The position numbers and the translations under genes are program-made. From Cyclaneusma minus (lineage: Eukaryota > Ascomycota > Leotiomycetes > Marthamycetales > Marthamycetaceae), in the NCBI GenBank assembly GCA_037179335.1, contig JAKZHN010000003.1:62001-126000 (forward strand): 64,000 nucleotides of DNA, written 5' to 3'. Under the pieces are notes generated by a model, which was not told where the DNA came from, made no database searches, and saw only the letters and a program-made list of their open reading frames with translations. Of the stretch, positions 23,719 through 34,259 are shown in pieces; the first letter of the stretch is position 1, and every line of letters begins with the position of its first letter.

Positions 23719-24582
23719 CTAATCCTTCAACAATTCCTCCATCAACTGTTCTCCTGCTTCATCTAGTGTGGGATAGTTTCGCAAAGCCTGCAAATCCCGG
23801 AACAACTTGCGCGCTGCTGGATAGTCAGGCATGTGTTTCAGCAATAAGCACTTCCACTCATAATCCTCCCGGCCGAAGCCAACCGCGCAAGCGCACTCCC
23901 ACCAGACTGGATAATAGCCACTCGTCTCCCAATCGATGATAGCAGCTAGATTGCCATCTTTGACGATAATGTTGACATTCGTGAGGTCACCATGAGTGAA
24001 AGTCCAAGGGCTCGCTGGAGGCATGCGCCCTCGCAGGCGTTGAAGGGCCTTTTCAGGTACCGCGCCCAACGACCCAGTCATCTCCTTCCACAGCTCATCG
24101 TCCGACGAAAGAGGACCATATGGCGTCCCCGGGGGGTTAGTAGTAGGGAAGAAAAAGCTATCATAGAGCGGACGACCATCGAGACTCTGCATTTGCGGTG
24201 ACTGGAGATTGCGAAGCTGCGAAAGGTATTCGGCCGTTTGCTTGGCGATGCGCTCCTTGTCGGCTACTAGTGACAACGTATGCCAGGCAGCTTCGAGAGT
24301 CTCGCCCTGGATGCGCTCGTTGATCATGAAATAACGGCCATTGTCATCCTCCCATTCCTCAACAACTCTGGGAACAGGAATTGTTGTATTCTCCTGTAGA
24401 AAGCGTATGTTGCGCGCCTCGACTGTTGGGCTGGAAGTAGATCTTTCTTTGACGACGAATCGTGACCCTAGAGACCACACTCCGCGATCACTAACGCCAT
24501 AGAAAAGTTTGACGTGGCTGCGGTAGCGACATCCCTCTTGACGCTCGTCCGTCCAACTGCATGCTTGGCATGGCTTGTCCAT
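23719..24582 (-). CDS. APH-family (phosphotransferase enzyme family) protein
   Basis: 287 aa counted from MDKPCQACSW. The kinase-like fold is visible: VKLFYGVSDRGVWSLGSRFVVKER is the glycine/lysine N-lobe region, the Brenner-type catalytic motif HGDLTNVNI lies at about 197-205, and IIDWE with metal-binding Asp is near 217, followed by the YYPVWWE segment common in fungal APH proteins. The family resembles aminoglycoside and choline kinases and is greatly expanded in filamentous fungi, with mostly unknown substrates. The frame is open a further 114 codons upstream to an ATG at 24924, but that part is hydrophobic and unlike the family, so I prefer the start at 24582. An upstream spliced exon is possible. 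It lies between arrays B and C. Confidence 0.85.
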   Translation of the reverse strand: MDKPCQACSWTDERQEGCRYRSHVKLFYGVSDRGVWSLGSRFVVKERSTSSPTVEARNIRFLQENTTIPVPRVVEEWEDDNGRYFMINERIQGETLEAAWHTLSLVADKERIAKQTAEYLSQLRNLQSPQMQSLDGRPLYDSFFFPTTNPPGTPYGPLSSDDELWKEMTGSLGAVPEKALQRLRGRMPPASPWTFTHGDLTNVNIIVKDGNLAAIIDWETSGYYPVWWECACAVGFGREDYEWKCLLLKHMPDYPAARKLFRDLQALRNYPTLDEAGEQLMEELLKD

Positions 24583-25439
24583 CGTTCGATTGAGAACTCG
24601 TGCGTATCGAAATGAGCTTGATTCAGATTGACCGTCTAGTCCAGCTTTGCAATGTGTTAGCAGATCATATTGTTGTACATTTGCTATCAGGAAGTGGAGA
24701 AGAATTACTCGAAACTCCAGGCAAAGATATTCTCCGTAGTTGCAGAGTGCGGTCCACGCTTCGGTTCGATGAGGCCCCCAAGGCAGGAGAATAAAGAGAG
24801 AGAGATCAAACAGGCGGTAGATCCTGTGATACCCCAATGTGATGTGTAAGAAGAAAGAAGGGAACTGGGAGAAGGAGGGTAGCCGGATGTTTTGTTTACA
24901 TAACGTAAGCGAGTCTCGGACCATACCATGTAAATCATGCCAGTATCCTCACCGCAAAATGATCACGCATTATTCCCACCCGGATACATGTAAACATCCC
25001 CGCACCAGCATTCCCTCCGCCACACCCACACACCCCAAAAATAACATACGCTCGGATCGTTATCATTTCCCATGTCAAAATCAGAAGGTCAAAAGGCGAT
25101 TTTTTCATTGCCCAGAAGCGCGCTCGATTTTTTAAAAACGGCATCTACGTTTCTCTCATTTGAAGGTACAGGCAGGTAGAAGGCCGGTAAAAGTGGAACA
25201 TGTGGACTTTGGGACAGATGACATGCGCAGTACCTATTCCTCTCTTTCCTCCGTGCAGGTGGTACCACACTCGTCATCGACATCGCTGCTTTGCCCCACA
25301 GCCCGCATATTCCAAAACCCTTCCAGGTAGAACCACGTGACCTGACTCGACTGGATTCGTTGGGATTTTTGGCATGACTTTATCAGGACATAAAATATAA
25401 TTTCTGAAAAATTCAACGCCATCGCCTATGGACTTCTCG
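24583..25439. other. Upstream region of the APH-like gene
   Basis: No independent gene is supported. Open frames in this part on the minus strand are the non-family extension of the APH-like frame and chance ORFs. CACGTG occurs at 25335-25340 near the border of array C. Confidence 0.4.
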
Positions 25440-28400
25440 GCAATCTTACTTGTCGTCGAATGAAAGTTCTCTGCTGTTGAAGGAACGTCTTGCTGTTACT
25501 GGACTGAGTCAACTTCAGACTCACATAATGATTCGAGGACTCCGCGGTTGCAAACTTTTGCTATGCTATCTGTTGGATGAAGTGAATTTGGGTTGTGGAT
25601 GAAAGGCGGACAGACAGCCAGCCTAGATCGTCTGTTCTGCTTGATTTACCGTCGTCATCCCAGAAAGTGCAGTCCACGTCCTCGTCTTGAATTCAGAAGG
25701 ACAGATTGGGTGGGGGCTTTTTATGCCTATTCTTCAGCTACCACTAGACCACTTGATTATCCATACATTCTAACCTCAGGGTGGTGGCTATCATCCCTCG
25801 CGTGAAAGTTTAGAGCTACCTATTGCCACCAGTCTTGCCTGCCGTCGGCATAATGTGCTGTCGCCGAAACCACTTGCCGCCAAATCTCACACTTTATAAA
25901 TATCCAACCAGTCCAGCTAGCCAAGCTTCACACACTCCTGCACTCTGCCAGGGACTTCTGAGCAGATCAAAGTCGTGAATGGATAGGCAGACAAGTGTAC
26001 GAAGTTGAATGTCTCTGTAATCTTGAAGTGAAAATGCAGGCCCACTGGGGTCTTTTTATACTTATTCCCAACTACCACTAACCCACGTGATCTCTACGAC
26101 AGTGTCAGGCTAGTGGCCATTCCTCCTGTTGATAGCGCAGCTAGCTGTCGAACAAACCACCTACCACCAATTCCCACCCAAGCCACACCCCACGCCCTTG
26201 TAAATTTCCACCCCCTCCATTCACAAACCTTGCACATTCCAACAGACTACCCGGATCTTTCTCGAATCTCAAGCATGCCGTGAAATCGATGAGATGCAAC
26301 GATAGGCAAAAAACCAAGCCCATCCTCGACGTATGTCATTGCGTATGATCTTGATTTAGAAATACTGGATCTTTAGGGTGTTTATACACTTATTCTCCCA
26401 CTACTAGCACACCACGTGATTCTTTGTACATTATCAATCTATAAACTAGTGTATATTCCCGCTCTAAAAGCGTATCGCCAGCTTGCTGCCGACAATCCTA
26501 CCAACCGTCACCAAACCCACCCACCATCAATCCTACCCAGGACCCACACCCTCGCAAATTTCCAGACGCAGCCAGCCATAGGCACTATACATACACTCCA
26601 ACTGGCGGCCAGAGTCTTATAAAATAAAATTGCGGATAAACAACGCAGACATGGTCACTTCACTCTATTATGCTTCTCTGAAAACATTTTTTCTCGAGTG
26701 TTGTCTCGGTCTCGAAAGGTAGGACAGGGAGGGGCTATATATATTTGCTATATAGCACTTAACCACGTGATTCTCCAAACTTTCTCATGCTATAAGCTAG
26801 TGGCTATCATTCCTACACAGGTCTAAAGCTTCCCTGCTGTCGACAGTCATACGTATCGTCGGAAAAAGTCTCTGCTATCGCTAAAACCACCTACCGCCAC
26901 CCCAAATCCCACAAACTGCCAAATCTCAAAAGCCCGCATGCTTAACACGCTCCTATAGGCTGCTAAATTCTCCCAATATTGGCTGTGGATAAAGCGACGA
27001 ATGAGTAGTTACTTCGCGCTGCTGTGGTCCACTAGCGTGAAAGTGGGATAGTGTACCTATTGTCTTGATCTAGAAAGATAGCAAAGGGTGGGTGGCTTAT
27101 ATAATTTCTGTGTAGCACTTGGCCACGTGATTTCACAAATATTTTCAAATTAGTGGCTAGGTACTACTTGATTCTACAAAGTGAATTTAGAACTAGAGTC
27201 ATCTGGTGTCGACAGTCTTACCTGCTGTCACCAAACACCCTTACCCCACAATCTCCAAGTTCCCAAACCCAGCCAGCTAGTCACATCGTCCACACACGCA
27301 CACTTTGGCAAGATGCTAGAGTCTCTTCAAAAAAGGTTGTGGATGGACAGACAGGCATGAAAGTGGTCGGAGCTCTATTGTAATCGTATATCCAGATCGA
27401 CCCAAATGGTGCGGTCTGGATCTCGAAAGGTAGGAGGAGGAGGGGCTTTATATACCTGCTGCATAGCACCCGACCACATGATTCTCTATAAAATACTAAA
27501 TCATAAGCTGGTAACTACCATCTATCACTCTTGTAAAAGTCTAGAGCTCCCTGCTGTCGACAATCATACCTGCTGTCGGTATAATATGCTACCGCCAAAT
27601 CTCAGTCAGACAAATTCCAACCACGTTAAGCCACTTAAGCCTTACCTACACATTCCGGCAGGCCGATGCTGCCAGCCAGCCAAGGGTCCCGAAGTCGGTC
27701 GTGGATAGAGAGGGCGAACCGGTCACTCCACTCTCCCTCGTTCCACATCCAAGAAAGTTGAATGCTGCCCGTGTTGTAATATAATAATGGTCTGTCAGTT
27801 GGGGATACCGATTTTTGTTGCTCAACATGCTGTTGCAATCTGGATTTAGAAAAGGCTAGGCCCTTGGGGTCCTTTTATACCTATTCCCAGCCCCTATCCC
27901 ACCACGTGATTCTCCATACATTCTTAGTCCATAAACCACAAGCTGATTGCTATTACTCCCGCTGTGGAGGGTTAGAACTTGGAGCTCCCTGCTGTCGACA
28001 GTCTTGCGTGTCGTCAATATATGCATATGCTGTTTCTGGAAGTAGGTAGCTACCGGCAAATCCCACATTCCCCAGAAAGCACTAGATCCGTGCAGCTAGT
28101 CAAATTCTACACACTTATATTGGCTGTTATGTGTTTTTGGGGCTGCCCATGTGGCTAGGTAGATAGTCAGTCCACTCTGCTGACTTTACCATCTAGTTGC
28201 TTCAATCTTGATTTAGAAAGTCTGGATCTTTGGGGTGTTTATATACTTGCTGGGTAGCAGTAGCCCACGTGATTTCTCAAACATCCTCCAGCCTTAAGCA
28301 AGCCGCCATCCCCCCTTCCCCCCTAAAAGTCTACCGCAACCTACTGCCGACAATCTCACCAACTATCGCCAAAACACCCTTACCCCCAAAATCCCAAATT

Positions 28401-28660
28401 CCACACATTCCGAACTCCGCCACTCATCAACCCTCAATCACATCGCCAGGCTGCTAGAGTCTTTTAACATAGCCCTTGGATAGAAAGGCAGGCATAAAAC
28501 TGGTCACTCCGCTCTGCGTGGTCCACAAGGGTGAATTTGCGCATGGTGTTAGTGTTGTCTGGATCTAAAAGGTCAGGATGGGGAGGGTCTTTATATAGCT
28601 GCCGGGTAACAGTCGCTCACGTGATGTCTACTAAACTTACCCAAGGACAGCTATGCCGTC
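25440..28660 (-). repeat. Array C: nine ~350-bp promoter-like modules, minus-facing
   Basis: Minus-facing TATA boxes appear on the plus strand at 25718, 26053, 26381, 26735, 27097, 27448, 27872, 28238 and 28590, with periods of 328-424 bp. Canonical CACGTG follows at 26084, 26413, 26764, 27124, 27903, 28266 and 28618, with CACATG at 27475. Paired CTGCTGTCG motifs lie about 60-90 bp further, best at 26834, 27203/27221, 27551/27570 and 27989. Upstream of each TATA on the plus strand, GATTTAGAAA or GATCTAGAAA recurs, and farther out GTCACTCC and GGATAGA blocks recur, so the whole unit is duplicated. This is the most regular array; no conserved long ORF is visible. Confidence 0.87.
27872..27908 (-). 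promoter_or_regulatory. Representative minus-facing module: E-box then TATA
   Basis: Read on the minus strand, CACGTG (27903-27908) precedes the TATAAAAGG box (27872-27880) by about 22 bp, followed by ACCCCAAGGGCC, which can pair with itself as a short stem. The paired CTGCTGTCG motif at 27989 lies about 80 bp upstream in this reading. The same layout occurs in the neighbouring modules. The downstream product is unknown. Confidence 0.5.
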
Positions 28661-29359
28661 ACGTGTAAGTGTCGTACCTAATTTGGAGTTTTCTGCGGAA
28701 TCTAGGACCGAGAGTTGCAACTCGGGACATTCGGGCTGGCAGCATTCAAGTATCAACCTCACCAAAACCCCACCTGATCATGAGCTTGCCGCGAACTTTC
28801 ACTTAGTTACCAAGACACATTACTTCTTCGCGCTTCACTTTGTTGCCTTCCATTCTCAAAGTTCTTTCAATTCTCTCAATCTCTCTGCTCTAGGGGTATC
28901 TTCTAGCAATCTCAAAAAGCAAAGACAACGCTTCGACCAAACGCAACATCCAGCTCATCTCCCCCCAGTCTTCCAAAATTACACAATTCAACATTATCCA
29001 CTTTTATCCAGTACAGATCTCCCGCTTTCCTCCACTTTTGGGGTAGTAAACGACGAAAAAACGCCCCGACAATCAGAGCCTCGTCCAACGCCGGTGTGGT
29101 AGTATCCAGCTCCTAAAGGGGTAGGCGGAAGGGCCATGATGTACCTGCAATTCGAGTAGCGTGTGCGGCATCGCCGCCGTTTCCTTTCCTTTCCAGGCAC
29201 TAGGCAACAGGTATCAAACAACAGCGCGTGGGGCTAGAAACCCTCATATTCCGAAGCTTGCGGAGGCGGCGGATCCGAGGCATTACTCTGCAACCAAAGG
29301 TAGATAAAATGGCAGAGCACAAGCAGCATCGGGAGTAGCACAGCCCCACGCGCCCACCA
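28661..29359. other. Intergenic between array C and the 29360 gene
   Basis: A plus-strand frame at 28653-29102 begins with ATG but is Ser/Pro/His-rich with no domain, and it overlaps the end of the last module. I do not accept it as a gene. The right part is the likely 3' untranslated region of the minus-strand gene. Confidence 0.4.
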
Positions 29360-31855
29360 TCAATGCTCCTCATACCCCTCCACACCATCAGCCTCACTAG
29401 TCATCTCCCAAACCGCCTGCAGCGCCGCATGCTGTCTTTCCATAGTTTCCTTCAGCACGACTTCCCCGTCTAGGATTTCCGATACCTCTCCGAAGTCGTC
29501 GTGCTCGTGTTCGTGCACATCGAGCAAACCACCCTCCACTTCCTCCGGCGCCAGCACCCGCCCGCCAAGTTTGACTTCGGATGGTCTGACGCGATATTCG
29601 AGCGCCTTCCTCCCTTCGCCGATTAGCTCTTCCGTCCAGCCCAGACAGCGCTTGAGACTCTGATTCATGTTTTGTGAATCCAGCAGCAACTGTTGGTGTT
29701 TCGACAGATCGATCTGCAGCCTCTTTTCATTCCTCTGCATCTGTTTCCCCCTCTTCCCATCCTCCCCATCATCCCCATCACCATCTGCTTCATCGTCACT
29801 TTCCAAGTCCTCCTCTTCCTCTTCCTCCTCCGGATCCTCATCCTCGCCCATATTTTCCAGACCATCTGGATCATCACTGCCAAACGGGGCCTTAAAAGCC
29901 TCCACCGGAATAATAGAAAGCCGTCCACTCCTACTCAACCGCTTATAACTCCTCAACTCCGCCTGCACCTTCCGCATCTCGCGTTCCAACGTCCTATTAA
30001 TAGCCTCCAAGCTTCCATTCCGAATCTGCAAATCCAGCACCTTTCTTTCCTGCCTCGCATTCGCCGCCAACTCATTCATCTGCTCCAGCGTCCCTCCAGC
30101 ACTCAAACTAGTCTTAATAGGACTTTGCATACCAGAGTGTATTATTTCAGATTTTGGACGATCGGCATGGGAAGACGATAGCGATGAAGTACTATCTTCG
30201 GGATATTCGGGGATTCCGATCGAAAGGGGCGAGGCGAGGCCGGAGACGGAAACGTCGGGGGAGTTGGGGAGGAGAGGAGGTGAGGAGAGGAGGGAGTTGG
30301 AAGAGGAGATGCGTTTGTGGTGTTGTTTTGTGGCGTTGCTAGTGGTTGTGGCGGTATTAGTATTAGTATTGCTAGCATTATTGCCGGAAGCGGAGGAGTT
30401 GCTGGGGGTGCGGCGGTGTTTGGTGGCATATTCGACGGAGATTCGACGGCTTGTGGGTGGAAAGGCGGATTGTTGGGTGGAGGAATTGATGGATGAGAGT
30501 TTGGGCGATGAGGCTTGTTTTGGATATTCGGTAGAGATGCGTCGCGAGTTCTGACCTTGGATGGAGGAGTTGGCAGAGCTCGATGGGGCGAGTTTGGGGT
30601 ATTCGGTGGAGATGCGTCGGTTTGCGGGGGGTTGGGGGGCGATTTGGCCGCGGTTGACGAGGGGGCGGTTGGGAGGCGGAGATGGTAAGGACGGGGTTTT
30701 GGCGGGGGATGTGGTTGCGGGGATATGTTGGCCTAGGAGTCGGTTGGGGGATATGGCGCGGCGAGGAGCAGATGATGCTGTGGAGATCGTGCTGGCTGGA
30801 CGGCTGGGTGCTACTCGTGGGGATGTTAAGCTCGGTTGGTGAGGTGGAGGGAAGCATTGGGATGGTGCGAGACCCAGGGTTCCGTCCGCGTGGAAGAACT
30901 TGGACGTGCGGACCTCTTCTGGTGCTCCTATTGATGAGCCATCGGCGTGAAAGAATTTGGGAGTGCTTCGTTCTTCGGAGACTTCTATTGATGATCCGAC
31001 TGTTGACCCAATCACTGATGCGCCACTGCTGAGATTATTGGGAAGCGTCGGTGATGGCATGGGCTCGCCGCTGGCGTAGAAGAAGCTGGGGCTTTTGGGT
31101 TGAGCTGGCTTCGTCTGAGATTTGGCCGGCTTCACATCGCTGGCGTGGAAGAACTTTGACTCATTGGTGTTCAACGACTCCCTGTGACTTCTGCCATCTG
31201 GCGGTACTGATGAAAATGTAACCACTGGTCGCCTCGGCACATCTGCTTCACGCCCCTCATTCATCCCCATACCCTGTCTCGAAACACGGCCATCGTTTGT
31301 AGACTGTGTAAATTCGGAGGCACCGGGAGCGGGCGTGCGTGTTGGTGTAGTTTCGCGACTCTCGACTTTGTGTCTCCTGGCAGATGATCGCGGCGTGACA
31401 TTGGTTCCAAGAAAGGAGGAGATAGGAGTCGACAGTTCATCGCTCTCGATCGACTTCGATACTGAAGCAGCTTCAGGACGCGGCGTCCTCGGCAGCACCG
31501 CAGAAGCCGGGCGACTCGTTGGACCTGACTGTGCGACTCGTGGAGTCAGAGGAGCCTTGGTCGCAGGTCTCGCCTGCTGGCTCAGGGTGGGCATCAGCGG
31601 CCTGCCCTTGCTGGAGGAGGTCTTCTCGTGCAGCGGCATATTGGATTTCGCATTTCCGAATCCGGCCGGTTGTGGTGCACCTTTATTGGGAGCTCGCATT
31701 ATGGCATTGTATCCGTCGAGCTGGTGCAGCGGCAGGCGGAGTCGGGGAGCAGTCTGTCGGCGTTGTGGTGGAGCGAGAGAGGCTCCTTTGGTGGTGGTGT
31801 GGATAGTGGTGAGGCGGTCTTGGTCTCTCCGCTTGAGTTGGCAGACGTGTGGCAT
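29360..31855 (-). CDS. Large low-complexity/coiled-coil protein, unknown function
   Basis: 831 aa in one exon. Residues 1-230 are Pro/Ser/Thr/Arg-rich with many TPR and SRP patterns. Then come four spaced copies of a short motif, KFFHASD (234), SFFYASG (257), KFFHADG (300) and KFFHADG (319), and three copies of RRIS(T/V)EY at 413, 438 and 470 that resemble basophilic kinase sites. A coiled coil is likely at about 588-640, an acidic run fills 661-700, and a second helical segment lies at 709-750. The repeated short linear motifs suggest docking or phosphorylation sites in a scaffold. I do not recognise the family. The start could also be MRAPNKGA at 31699. It is divergent from the cytochrome b5 gene. 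Confidence 0.75.
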   Translation of the reverse strand: MPHVCQLKRRDQDRLTTIHTTTKGASLAPPQRRQTAPRLRLPLHQLDGYNAIMRAPNKGAPQPAGFGNAKSNMPLHEKTSSSKGRPLMPTLSQQARPATKAPLTPRVAQSGPTSRPASAVLPRTPRPEAASVSKSIESDELSTPISSFLGTNVTPRSSARRHKVESRETTPTRTPAPGASEFTQSTNDGRVSRQGMGMNEGREADVPRRPVVTFSSVPPDGRSHRESLNTNESKFFHASDVKPAKSQTKPAQPKSPSFFYASGEPMPSPTLPNNLSSGASVIGSTVGSSIEVSEERSTPKFFHADGSSIGAPEEVRTSKFFHADGTLGLAPSQCFPPPHQPSLTSPRVAPSRPASTISTASSAPRRAISPNRLLGQHIPATTSPAKTPSLPSPPPNRPLVNRGQIAPQPPANRRISTEYPKLAPSSSANSSIQGQNSRRISTEYPKQASSPKLSSINSSTQQSAFPPTSRRISVEYATKHRRTPSNSSASGNNASNTNTNTATTTSNATKQHHKRISSSNSLLSSPPLLPNSPDVSVSGLASPLSIGIPEYPEDSTSSLSSSHADRPKSEIIHSGMQSPIKTSLSAGGTLEQMNELAANARQERKVLDLQIRNGSLEAINRTLEREMRKVQAELRSYKRLSRSGRLSIIPVEAFKAPFGSDDPDGLENMGEDEDPEEEEEEEDLESDDEADGDGDDGEDGKRGKQMQRNEKRLQIDLSKHQQLLLDSQNMNQSLKRCLGWTEELIGEGRKALEYRVRPSEVKLGGRVLAPEEVEGGLLDVHEHEHDDFGEVSEILDGEVVLKETMERQHAALQAVWEMTSEADGVEGYEEH

Positions 31856-32594
31856 CGCTGTGGATTAGGGGACCTCGGCGGCTACCTCCGCTTGCAGGAG
31901 TCAACAACCGGCCACGGAATATGTGATGACGAATATAATCTAGCATTTAAAAAATACATAAAATACTGGTTACAAGTATGTGAAGTTTTCCAGAGAGCCA
32001 CGATGCAAGACAACGAAGGTTATCTCGCCTCAAACATCCGCTCTATGCGCCTCGACTGTTATGTCAACCGGCATATATTGTGTCTTGTTTACTTTCTTAG
32101 TGTCTGCCCAGCAACAGCGAGGGGCCATGCACCTGAAAGCCGCCGACCAAGTTTTTGGAAATTGACTTTTCTCGGGAACCCGTGATAGGACTAAATCCCC
32201 GCGGGTGGCGTGCTGTCGGCCTGTCAAAACAGCTGTTTATCTGCACGGCATCTACAGATTCATGCGTGGTCGGTGTGCTTTGCTGTGTTCGGGTCCATAA
32301 TTCGAGATATTATGCTTCACCGCTATCGGGTGCGCCTCAAGCCACACTGCGGCTACAACTATGTGCCGCCGCCTAGCGCTAACGGGGCTCAGCCACACCA
32401 CGCGCCTTGGCGGCTCATCTCAAGCAGCCTTGCATAATCATCCCACCAAGAAATCAACAACCACATGCACGACCGGGAGCCTCGTCAACCTCGACCGGCC
32501 AAGTTTGGCTCGATATTAATTGCGCCAAGGTCGAGATAAAGTGCCGTTCACATGACCATGCGACTACGATAACACTAAGACGACGCCCAATACT
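31856..32594. other. Divergent promoter region
   Basis: The interval between two divergently transcribed genes. No TATA/E-box module of the array type was found. Short frames on both strands are not convincing. Confidence 0.5.
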
Positions 32595-33890
32595 ATGATC
32601 CTTGGCTTGACCATCCTCCTGGCAAGCATCGCTGTTTTCTTCTTTTGGCAGACGCCACCAATGGCGACTGCTTGGACCGGCAGCTTGTTGAACTGGTGGA
32701 CAGGGAGCAACGCGGGCGAGGAGTCTAAGACGGAGGATGCGCATGACACAAACGTGCTGCGGGATCAGAAAGACGATGGAGCAGCAAAAGGCCGAACAGA
32801 GACAGGGAAGCAGGAAGACGACCACACGCCTGCCCCGCCCCCACCATCGATCCAACAGACTCGGACAAGCAATGGCAGAAACGGAAATACCACGGATACA
32901 AGGAGGATAGAGGGGGATGCTGGCGCAAGGAGCAAGGAGCAAGCAGACCGCAAAGCAATGCCGCCGCCATCATTTTCCATCTCACAACCCTCCAACGGCA
33001 CATCCGAGCAGGCTACCCTCGACAAATCTCTCTCCGACTGTCAAGCAATGCCTCCCCCGCCATCACCACCCAAGCCACCTACATCCGCCAAATCCCTCCA
33101 AGACCGCGCCGCCATGCCCCCGCCCCCGCCACCGTCCTCGCGCAAAACACGCTCCCCACAAACAACACCCAAAGCTCGTCCCACGCCCACAACCTCCTCG
33201 GTCCCACCCCTCGTCCTCTCACCTCTCTCATCCCCCTCCTCATCCTCTCCACCACCCTCCTTCCCAGCCGCCAACTCCGCCCAACGCGCCTCCGGCGGCA
33301 GCACACGCACCGGCCCACCGCGCCTCGCCCCTTTGACATCCGAACGCCAACCCCCCCTCCGCACCCTCAACCCCTCCTCCTCACTCGCCCCACCCGTGCG
33401 CGGTCCTGCACCCAACCGCCTCCCCCCCGGCGGATCCAACACCGTCCCCCTCACCACATCCACCCTCTCCTCCTCCACAAAGAAGTCCAAAAAGATCGTT
33501 CTCTCCCCCGGCCACTCCCCCCTCGACTGGGCCGCCCTGTGCGCCTCTCCCTCTTCCAATCTCCGCGGGCGCAATCTCCCACCCCAACTAATTCCAGTTC
33601 CTCCTTCGCTATTGAAAATGCAAAATGGGAGGAGTAAGGATGAGAATGGGGTAAGGAGAGATGCGTGGACGGCGCTGGGAGGAAAGGTGTATAATATTGA
33701 GCCTTATAGGAAGTTTCATCCGGCGGGAGAAGGGGAGCTTATGCGGTGTGCGGGGAAGGATGGGACGAAGTTGTTTAATGAGGTGCATCCGTGGGTTAAT
33801 TGGGAGGGCATGTTGGGGGCTTGTTTGGTGGGGGTTGCTGTTAGTGAGAAGGAGGTGGAGAGGGGCGGGGAGTTGGATGAGATGGATTAG
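32595..33890 (+). CDS. Membrane-anchored cytochrome b5-domain protein (Irc21-like)
   Basis: 431 aa, single exon. Residues 2-19 (ILGLTILLASIAVFFFW) form an N-terminal membrane anchor. Residues 50-300 are a Pro/Ser-rich linker with AMPPPPSPP-type repeats. The C-terminal part (about 300-420) contains LSPGHSPLDWAALCAS and then a cytochrome b5 heme-binding domain: AWTALGGKVYNIEPYRKFHPAGE, and LFNEVHPWVN. Candidate axial histidines are H375 and H398, at typical b5 spacing. The segment before the b5 core matches the yeast Irc21 / b5-reductase-4 type of protein. The likely role is electron transfer at a membrane, possibly ER; partners are unknown. The long proline-rich linker is unusual compared with yeast Irc21. 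Confidence 0.85.
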   Translation: MILGLTILLASIAVFFFWQTPPMATAWTGSLLNWWTGSNAGEESKTEDAHDTNVLRDQKDDGAAKGRTETGKQEDDHTPAPPPPSIQQTRTSNGRNGNTTDTRRIEGDAGARSKEQADRKAMPPPSFSISQPSNGTSEQATLDKSLSDCQAMPPPPSPPKPPTSAKSLQDRAAMPPPPPPSSRKTRSPQTTPKARPTPTTSSVPPLVLSPLSSPSSSSPPPSFPAANSAQRASGGSTRTGPPRLAPLTSERQPPLRTLNPSSSLAPPVRGPAPNRLPPGGSNTVPLTTSTLSSSTKKSKKIVLSPGHSPLDWAALCASPSSNLRGRNLPPQLIPVPPSLLKMQNGRSKDENGVRRDAWTALGGKVYNIEPYRKFHPAGEGELMRCAGKDGTKLFNEVHPWVNWEGMLGACLVGVAVSEKEVERGGELDEMD

Positions 33891-34259
33891 TTGTGGGGGA
33901 GGCATGGGGAAATGGGGAATGTGTAGATTTGACTGCGAAGGGGGGTGGGCAGGTGTGTTGAGGCATTGCAATGGTGTTCTTGGGGGTGTTCTGGGTGAAG
34001 CGTGCATTCATGTGGTACTTTCGCATGGTTTTTTTGGGCATTATGAGATGGCTGGATGGCTGCAGTTTGGGCGTTATAGGATGGGCCATGATAGAGCGAC
34101 TGCAAGACTGCCGACCAGGCAAGCGTTGATTCTATCATTCTGTGCCCACCATGCTATTATTTGTCGTTCTTGCACGAACGATACCCGATGAACATACCCC
34201 TCACAGCTCACTCGAACTTGTTCCTCGCGAATCTTTCAAGCTACCTGATCAAATCCTGC
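33891..34259. other. 3' region of the cytochrome b5 gene
   Basis: Noncoding. The first 100 bp are G-rich. No gene is supported; array D begins soon after. Confidence 0.45.

Noticed and set aside
23719..24924. Full 401-codon reading of the APH-like frame
   Set aside because: The first 114 residues are hydrophobic and unlike the family. The domain and a sensible start begin at 24582.
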